From Crocodylus rhombifer (taxonomy: Eukaryota > Chordata > Crocodylia > Crocodylidae): a DNA stretch of 64,000 nucleotides. The notes beneath the pieces were generated by a model. The model was not told the origin of the DNA and searched no databases. It saw only the letters and a program-made list of their open reading frames with translations. A program made the position numbers and the translations under genes. The stretch lies in the NCBI GenBank assembly GCA_038503035.1, contig JAVSML010024276.1, forward strand, positions 1 through 64,000, written 5' to 3'. Position 1 is the first letter of the stretch, and each line of letters begins with the position of its first letter. This document shows, in pieces, positions 57,801 to 64,000 of the stretch.

Positions 57801-58344
57801 TACCGAGGGTCACATATTGGCATGGAAAACTAGCCCTCAGTGTTGCTTTATGTGTCTGCCAGCAATATGGCATCCTTGCCTTCCTTCTGCATGTTGACCT
57901 TCCATTTTGGCTAATGAGAGACAACTTTTGAGTTACATTACATGAATTAGATGAATTACAGGTCATAGAGGTAAGAGATTGAGGAAGCCAAAAATTATGC
58001 CATGCTTAGGTATGTACCCCATAACATTGCTTTCCATCCATGCTTTGATTTAAATTGCTCCTCAGAAGAGCAACCAGTTCCCATTATGGTGATCAGGCTA
58101 TGGCTCAGCAAAAAGGCAAGAGAGTAGATTTTAGTTTCCCAAGTGGTTCATGACACACCTGTTTCTTTTCCCTTCAAAGACAACTGGCAGCAGTCAGCTC
58201 CTCAAACCCTGCTGTTACTCAGATACTACCCATAAGTCATTACCTTGATTATGGATACAGAATAGGGGATATGTCTCTTGTCATGCAATTACTGTGGCTT
58301 AAGGGTCTCTTGAGGATTGACAGTGTTTTTATAGACAGAGCTCT

Positions 58345-58405
58345 GAATTCTAGAAAGCAGAAATGGAAAAATCCCTGCTAGTTCACTGAGTCCATGTCCC
58401 CAGGT
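58345..58405 (-). mobile_element. Possible eroded CR1 3' tail
   Basis: 'agaaatggaaaaatccctgc' then 'tagttcactgagtccatgtcccc' resembles a complement CR1 3' end. Weak on its own. Confidence 0.35.
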
Positions 58406-58600
58406 TGGTGCACTGAACTTGTGCCCATAGGTGACTTTTGTTAGTGCCTGTTAGTTTCATGATGAGGGGAATCAAAGATGGAGAAACCCAAACCACAAAC
58501 TTTCCAGATGTCAAATCTGCGGAGTTCAGAAGGTTTGAAAACAAAGGTTGACTCATCATAGTACACATGCCTATATAGGAACTCTAAGGAAAAATAATTT

Positions 58601-58825
58601 GAATTAACTAAAGGTATGGATTTAAAGTAGATAATGTAAGTCTGTATAAATTTCTTGTGTGGACACCCTTACTAAAAATTAAAAGGGGCCTTAATTAAAT
58701 TGAACTTAATTTGTTTGTAGATTAAGCAAAATAACTCAAAGCCACTTTCATTCTGTATAAGAGTGTCCATACAGGAGTTTTATGCTCTTGAACTAATCCA
58801 CTTTAAAGTTAATTCAATCTAACAT
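58601..58825. mobile_element. MITE with ~70-base inverted ends
   Basis: The left end 58603-58672 ('gaattaact' ... 'ttgtgtggacacccttac') and right end 58758-58823 ('taagagtgtccatacaggag' ... 'agttaattc') are inverted copies with scattered differences, including 'ttaaagtagat' against 'ttaaagtggat'. The core between them (58673-58757) is AT-rich. Typical of a non-autonomous class II element. Confidence 0.62.
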
Positions 58826-61151
58826 TCCAGATTATTTTTTTTATTCAGATTTGTTTTGGATCCTGAAATCTCTATCCTCGTACCCCCAGGTCCTGCTCAC
58901 ATCCCCTGAAATAGGTTGGGAAAACTTTTGAATTGACAGCCTGTAATGTGAATAAGGCCAGTATCTAAATTGTATTCCTCTGAATATTGAAATATTTGAA
59001 ATCCAGATGCAAAAATTCCAGTTGGAATCCATTTTTAATTTCAGCAAGTTCTATGGTGTAAGATGGATAGTCTACTTTTGGTTCCTGAAATTTCAATGAC
59101 CAGGAATCATGGCAACTCATGATTGTAAAATCACTACAACTAAAGCCATAGCATAACATTTTTCATTAAACAGATCTCTTAAATCCAAATGCTGATTCTT
59201 TTAATCACATTGAATAGTTCCTTAGTCCCTAAGCAGTCCCATTCTCATCAGTGGAGTAAAGATATCAGGATTTACCCCTTAATGTATTAGTATCAGAAAC
59301 CAGTTTAATACACACAATATGTTAAACATTAGTCTCCATACAGCATGCTGTCAAAGGAGGCATTAATCAGCTTTACTTTGGAAATTAAAATAGGAACACT
59401 CTTGTAAATTACATCCATTACATTTCCGGCTTAAATTTCCCTGGTCCTTTAGACTAATGCTTAAAAGACTAACCCCACCACTCTGGTAAGTGCTTTTGTA
59501 TCCATATTATACCTTTTTTCCCCCTGAAGCTGAAGAATTACATAGCCTCTGTGAAATAACTTTCCTTCTTTAGTTGTTCAATTTGATTCAAGGATTTTTG
59601 ATTAAGCATTCAGGGGTTATGAATAAATAAGAACCAGCAGCCCAGTAATTGGGATATCATTACTATCTAGTAGCACATTTAATCCTCAGCTTCGCTGCAC
59701 CACATAACCTTTTCCTTCCATCCTCCTCTTCAATATTGCTAACAAAAAAAAGCAATGTCACTGCAAGCTTCACAAGTTAGCATTAAAATGAATACTTTTT
59801 AATTTCTCCAGATGAGATGGGGCCCTGCGCTCTGGGACAATGCTGATGGATGATGTTTTAATGCAGCCGAAATGTTATTTTTACTGAACCAGGGAAAACT
59901 ATAAATTTTGCTTCACTGCCACTGATGGCTCTATGCATAAAACTATGGTGGCACCCATTGCCCATGAATAATCACCTCAGTACGGCAGATGTTACTTTGC
60001 GGGGAAAGCAATTCTTATGCTGAAGAATTGTGGAAAGATTAATTGTCTACAGCTGTTTCATGGCCCACAGCAATCTTGATACATTTATGATAAGTTTAAG
60101 AGCTCACTAGAGGCAGCTCCTATTCCCTGTTGTGAGGGGGGGGGAGGGGGTGAATGGCTTTATTTTGACACCTGGATTCATAGAATCTGTCAGCTCCATT
60201 ACAGCCTTCATAGAAGCTCTACTGCTGGCAGTTCTGAAATGATTGTGAGTGAGCTAAGATGCAAGAATTATCTATACGTAGGTAAAGAAAAGGAGACTGA
60301 GAAGAATTATTCAAATTTGTGCAAATGAATTGCTTCCATTTTTCCTCCCTCTGCCAAGTGGAAATTGAACGTAACCTGCTCTGACCTTTCTCTATTAAGT
60401 GCTGCAAATTGCAGTAAATGCACAGTTCTGAGTGCCCTAATGAGACAAAGCTCCAGCAATGCCTCATTAATAAGGAAAGTTTGACCTTGCCGGTCAGCCC
60501 TTCATTCGATATTGAAAAGAAATAGAAAAAAAAGAAGAGATGACCTGCTGTAAATTTTGAACAATACTTTTGATTTAGTTTGTATATACTCCCAACCAGA
60601 CGCTTCTCAACCATTTTTTTTTCTTCCATTCCCACCTTACAAGGGAAAGAGAAGTATTTACTTATTAGACTTCTGTGTAAATCCAAGACAATAATGAAGT
60701 GGCACACGGACTCTTTCTGTGAGCTGGATAAAGATGCTTTAACATGTTTATACTGTACCTGGGCTGGGATAGTGGCTTTGATACATTCTATCATAGTCTA
60801 CTGTATTCCTTGTAACATGTGCAAAATCATGGTTGGTCCATATATTGTGCCTTTATACATGCAATATATGGACATTTGAAAGCAATGCTGCAGACTACAA
60901 CCCTGAACTTAGAGTGCATGTGTGTATGTTTGTCTGAGAGGGTAAGTCAGGAAGATATATTTGCCTGATAGAACAACTTTGCTGTTGACTTGACACATGT
61001 CAGATCAATGCTCGTGATCTCAATATCATGCTGTTAGGCAGGAGGGCATGACACAAAATTATACACACACACCACCTACACATATAACACTATGGGTCCA
61101 CTCACATGCACGTACATACAAACATGCACTTCGGTGGTGGCTGTTAACCTG
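58826..61151. other. No gene seen; candidate conserved non-coding stretch
   Basis: No repeat signature between about 59400 and 60560. 59780-60140 and 60300-60560 are dense in transcription-factor-like words ('gtgcaaatgaatt', 'gcctcattaataagg', 'gtgccctaatgaga'). The 191-codon minus-strand frame at 60219-60794 has no similarity to a known protein and looks fortuitous. A G-run lies at 60137-60151. Confidence 0.35.
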
Positions 61152-61265
61152 GGATCACTTGGTGCCCTGGAGGTACTTGGGGTCACTTGGTGCCCTGGAG
61201 GTACTTGGGGTCACTTGGTGCCCTGGAGGTACTTGGGGTCACTTGCTGCTTGGGGTTACTTGGGG
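61152..61265. repeat. Minisatellite, 28-base unit
   Basis: Three nearly perfect copies of a 28-base unit ('ggtcacttggtgccctggag' + 'gtacttgg') start at 61152, 61180 and 61208. A shortened, diverged fourth copy follows. Confidence 0.95.
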
Positions 61266-61680
61266 GTGAAGGAGCAGAGCCAGGGGATCAAGCTGTGGCA
61301 GCAGAGAAAGCTGAGTTGGTCAAAGAAGCTGGGAGGAGCAGCAGAGAGATGAGGTGAAGGGCGGTGGAGAAAACAGCCGAGAGCTGGGAGGTAAGGAGCT
61401 GGGAGATGGAGAAGCTGGAGGCTGCAGGGGGCAGAGCCAGGAAACAGAGAAGCCAGCAGCTGCAGGGGGCAAAGGGAGAAGCTGGGAGGTGGTGAGGTTT
61501 GGAGCCAGGGCTGAAGCCAGGAGGCAGGTCAGGGTTGCAGAGAGCTGGGAGTCAGAGGGCAGAACTGGGAGGAGCCGGGAGATGGCAGGGGTTAAAAGAT
61601 CAGAGAGCTGGGGGGGGGGGGGAGGAGATGGAAGGAAGGTCAAAGGGGTGGAGGGCAGAAATTGGAGCAGGGCCAGGAGA
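61266..61680. repeat. Purine-rich degenerate repeat with poly-G tract
   Basis: Recurring 'agctgggagg', 'gagaagctggag' and 'gctgcagggggca' words, with no fixed period. Thirteen G run at 61610-61622. The G-rich strand could form quadruplex structures. Long open frames on both strands here are low-complexity artefacts. Confidence 0.75.
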
Positions 61681-61925
61681 TCAGTAAGACAAAACCCAAC
61701 TTGGAGTTCCAAAATAACAGTTTTATTAAACAGGGAACATGCTATACAGCCCACAAAGTTATTGGTTCCAGTGTAACTGATGATATTGCTTTGGTTAACT
61801 TACAGGAACAATATCAATATAAAACAGTAAAAATCAATACGAATATAATAGGAATACAATATAAAACACTAAAAATCAATAAAAAAATAACAGAACACTA
61901 TTTACAATATAAAAAGGGGCTTGTC
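61681..61925 (-). repeat. Possible LTR or 3' end with AATAAA on the minus strand
   Basis: On the minus strand, 'gttccctgtttaataaaact' precedes 'gttattttggaactccaagt', the arrangement of a polyadenylation signal (AATAAA, 61722-61727) near an LTR R/U5 border. Next to it, 61800-61920 is an AT-rich duplication ('caatataaaaca.taaaaatcaata' twice). No coding partner seen. Confidence 0.3.
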
Positions 61926-62435
61926 ACAATTATGGACTACAAGAACTTAGCTTATCTATGACTTTTTTTTAACTACTTATAAGGGATAGAGAGAGCAGAG
62001 AGAAAGTCAGAAATGGTTGGGGAAGGGGAGGGAATGTGTTTTTAACTTAAAAAAAAAAAAAAGAAATACTGGGGGTTTTACTACACTGCTATTCTAGTTA
62101 CTATACTGTCTCAGATGATACACAGTTTAAAGGTCATTGCATTTAATTAACTAATATACCCTGCAAACCCAAACTAAGAAGCTTTGCTTAGAAATTATTA
62201 AGAAATTATTTTCTTCCTGTGAATATTTTTTGATCACAATTAAAGCATCTGTGCTTTTTTACTATATTTTTTTGGCTGTTTTGGAAACCAGAAAACTGAA
62301 AGTTTTCATTTCCAGAATGGTTTTTATCATAACAGGCTTTTGATAAAAATATTTTTCATACAAATTCAGTTTAATAATCTTTTTCCTAGTGAAAAAAGTA
62401 GGAGTGTTTCAGGAGTAGCATGCCTGTATTTGTGC
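61926..62435. other. No feature seen
   Basis: AT-rich, with an A-run at 62049-62062. Confidence 0.4.
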
Positions 62436-62490
62436 AGTGGATAGGACAGCAAGGTTCTTGAGGTACCTCCCAAGCCAATGACTCTATGAA
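62436..62490 (+). mobile_element. CR1 3' tail fragment
   Basis: 'aaggttcttgaggtacctcc' then 'caagccaatgactctatgaa' matches the last ~50 bases of CR1 (gatctcttgaggtcccttccagcccaatgattctatga pattern). Confidence 0.5.
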
Positions 62491-63039
62491 AAAAAAGTGT
62501 TTACTGAACACTTTTGACCAGCTCCTGGATTTATGCATGCATAAGTATATTAATAATTTGCTATTCGCAATTTGTCATTTGTTATTCATAATTCTCTGAT
62601 TTCAAGCATTTTAAATCACTTTAGGAATTAAAAGTAATGCCATAGGACTTAGGTTAGTTGATACATATTTGGGCTGCATCTGCACAAATGGGCATGTGTC
62701 TGTTGAGGCATCTCAAAGTAGTTTGAGATGCTGAAGAAGGTACATCATGAACTAAAAAATATACCCTGGATTCCATATTTTCAGTGCAGACTCTAAGTTT
62801 AATACTGGAAATCCCAGTAACAAAAGAAAACATGCTGGAAAAAAGCAGCACAGGGCTGCTGGAGCATGCCCTGAAGCAACTGGAGGCTGGGGGCTCCAGG
62901 AGATGCGCTAGCACCTGGCCAGAGCATCTCTATGCCCGCTGCATGCCCCTGCTGCACCAGCACACTGCCTCAGTGCTTGGAAGAAATAGAAAGGGGCCAA
63001 GCTGGCTGGGACCCAGGCTCTGTCCCTGGTAAGCAGGAG

Positions 63040-63640
63040 TGGGGGACTGTGTGGAAGGGATGGGTCCCCCCTGCACCCCTCCTGCCAGAGTGCACAGCTT
63101 GTGCTGTCAGTGGCAGCTGGTAGCAGTGGGTCCTTGGGGCACTCATGGCCTGCTGCAGGCAGAGCCCTGAGCAGTATGTGGCATTGTCTGAGTCCCAGGA
63201 GCTACACATGGTGTACAGAGCTGGCCTGGCCTGCTGGCTTGTGACTTCAATTAGGACCAGGCCAGTTCCTGCTGGCACCCAGGACTTCCAGCACTGTGAG
63301 TGGGAGCCACGCACCATCATACCAGGCTGGATTCTGCCTCCACGTAGCAAGCCCATGAAGGCAAGAACCAGCCAGGCAGTTCTGGGAGCGCTGAGTGGTG
63401 GCAGAAGCCAGCCTGGTCCTGGTCAAAGGCAATACCAGTGGGCTGGGCTGGTTCTGTGTACCACGTGTAGCCTCTGGGACTCAAGTGGTGCCATGCACAG
63501 CTGGGGAGGCCCTGCCTGCAACGGGCCATGAGTGCCCTGAGGGGCCACTGCTGGCTGCTACCACTGCTGGTGGGAACTGAGTGCCATGGGCAGGATGGGG
63601 GGGGGAGGGTCAGGTGGGCATGTGATGGACAGTCCCCACA
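63040..63640. repeat. Long inverted repeat (foldback), ~300-base arms
   Basis: Centred near 63337. 'gggcactcatggcctgctgc' then 'aggcagagcc' (63137-63166) pairs with 'ggccctgcctgcaacgggcc' then 'atgagtgccc' (63508-63537) with two mismatches. 'tctgagtcccaggagctaca' (63187) pairs with 'tgtagcctctgggactcaag' (63466). 'ggaccaggccag' (63254) pairs with 'cagcctggtcct' (63409). Similarity fades toward both outer ends. Confidence 0.78.
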
Positions 63641-63815
63641 AACCCCACACCTCCCCATGAGCCCCTTCACAATCCACCCACAAACAACTCCCACAAACTT
63701 CAACCCCACAAACCCTACACCCATGAACCCCCTCCACAATTCACCCACACATCTCCCCACAAACCCTACACCCTCCCCCACAACCTCACCACCACAAATC
63801 TTACACCCTGCATGT
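63641..63815. repeat. C/A-rich degenerate minisatellite
   Basis: Repeats of 'cccacaaaccctacaccc' and 'ccacaattcaccca' with variable spacing; almost no G on this strand. Confidence 0.8.
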
Positions 63816-64000
63816 TCAGCCACCAGGCAGGATAGGACCTGCTGTCAGGAGCTGTGGCTGCAGGGGCAACTGCCACACTGCAGCCCTGCCCCATGCCCAC
63901 ACCAGTGCTGGGACATGCAGCCCCAGCTTGGGGGACTCCTAATCCCAGGAACCACTTGGGGGTTTTAATGGGTTAGGGGGGAGGGATGGAGGTGGCAGTG

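Larger units (their letters stand above)
54453..58600. other. No gene seen (AT-rich, 4.1 kb)
   Basis: Two possible CR1 tails are listed separately. A short C-rich tract lies at 56092-56105. Otherwise no element or gene recognised. Confidence 0.4.
62671..64000. mobile_element. DNA element related to that at 6497, running off the window
   Basis: Starts 'gggctgcatctgcacaaatg', similar to the ends at 6501 and 13940. At 62850-62900 it shares 'catgccctgaagcaactgg' and 'ctggagca' with 6625-6690. It contains the ~600-base foldback at 63040-63640. The right end is outside the window, so length and target site are unknown. Confidence 0.4.

Noticed and set aside
60219..60794. 191-codon minus-strand open frame as a novel gene
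   Set aside because: No family resemblance, ordinary AT-rich composition, and no splice or promoter context. A single frame of this length is expected by chance in 64 kb.
61320..61776. Frames of 140-144 codons on both strands
   Set aside because: Both are translations of a purine-rich degenerate repeat (Gly/Arg/Glu on one strand, Leu/Pro/Ser on the other).
1..64000. CRISPR arrays, bacterial operons, tRNA or rRNA genes
   Set aside because: No spaced direct repeats of CRISPR type, no operon-like gene packing and no tRNA or rRNA-like sequence recognised. The retroelement content is eukaryotic.

Overview
The window reads as nuclear DNA of a vertebrate, most likely a non-avian reptile (crocodilian first, turtle second). 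No host gene, spliced exon or structural RNA gene could be supported. What can be supported is a dense set of transposable elements. There are at least six substantial CR1-clade LINE copies plus several CR1 3' tails, one long Tx1-clade LINE, and many non-autonomous class II (DNA) elements, several of them long foldback elements. Between them lie AT-rich stretches that look like ordinary intergenic or intronic DNA. The host assignment is inference from this repeat mix; the CR1 and Tx1 assignments rest on readable protein motifs.

Layout. 1-545: GC-rich block ending in a Tigger/pogo-like terminus. 925-2335: decayed CR1 (+). 3112-3370: first of three copies of one MITE-like family (others at 30147-30430 and 54265-54452). 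5405-5612: CR1 3' end. 6497-13940: a probable DNA element carrying short tandem units, split by a 6.4-kb Tx1-clade LINE (minus strand, 7154-13515). 14020-18174: further foldback/MITE material. 19148-20535: CR1 (-), missing its 3' end. 23446-25085: class II end, then an LTR/promoter-like block with a TATA box and tandem repeats. 25640-26140: long palindrome. 31150-33545: CR1 (+) with an internal deletion. 35774-39890: a nearly complete CR1 (-). 39896-44232: CR1 tail, TATA-containing block, CR1 (-), AT-rich block and CR1 (+). 49474-52714: hAT-like composite with an 8-bp target-site duplication matching at 7 of 8 positions, containing another foldback element. 58601-58825: MITE. 61152-61680: minisatellites. 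62671-64000: DNA element with a foldback of about 600 bp.

How the parts relate. In the long CR1 at 35774-39890, ORF1 (coiled coil plus SGNH-esterase domain) and ORF2 (APE endonuclease plus reverse transcriptase) are each broken by one in-frame TGA, with essentially every recognisable catalytic motif still readable. The other CR1 copies are truncated at the 5' end or internally, as expected of target-primed reverse transcription followed by decay. The Tx1-like LINE has lost the reverse-transcriptase palm and the N-terminal part of its endonuclease. It sits between copies of one tandem unit, an arrangement that recalls the known insertion of Xenopus Tx1L into repeats of the Tx1D DNA transposon. 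Nothing in the window looks able to transpose by itself as it stands.
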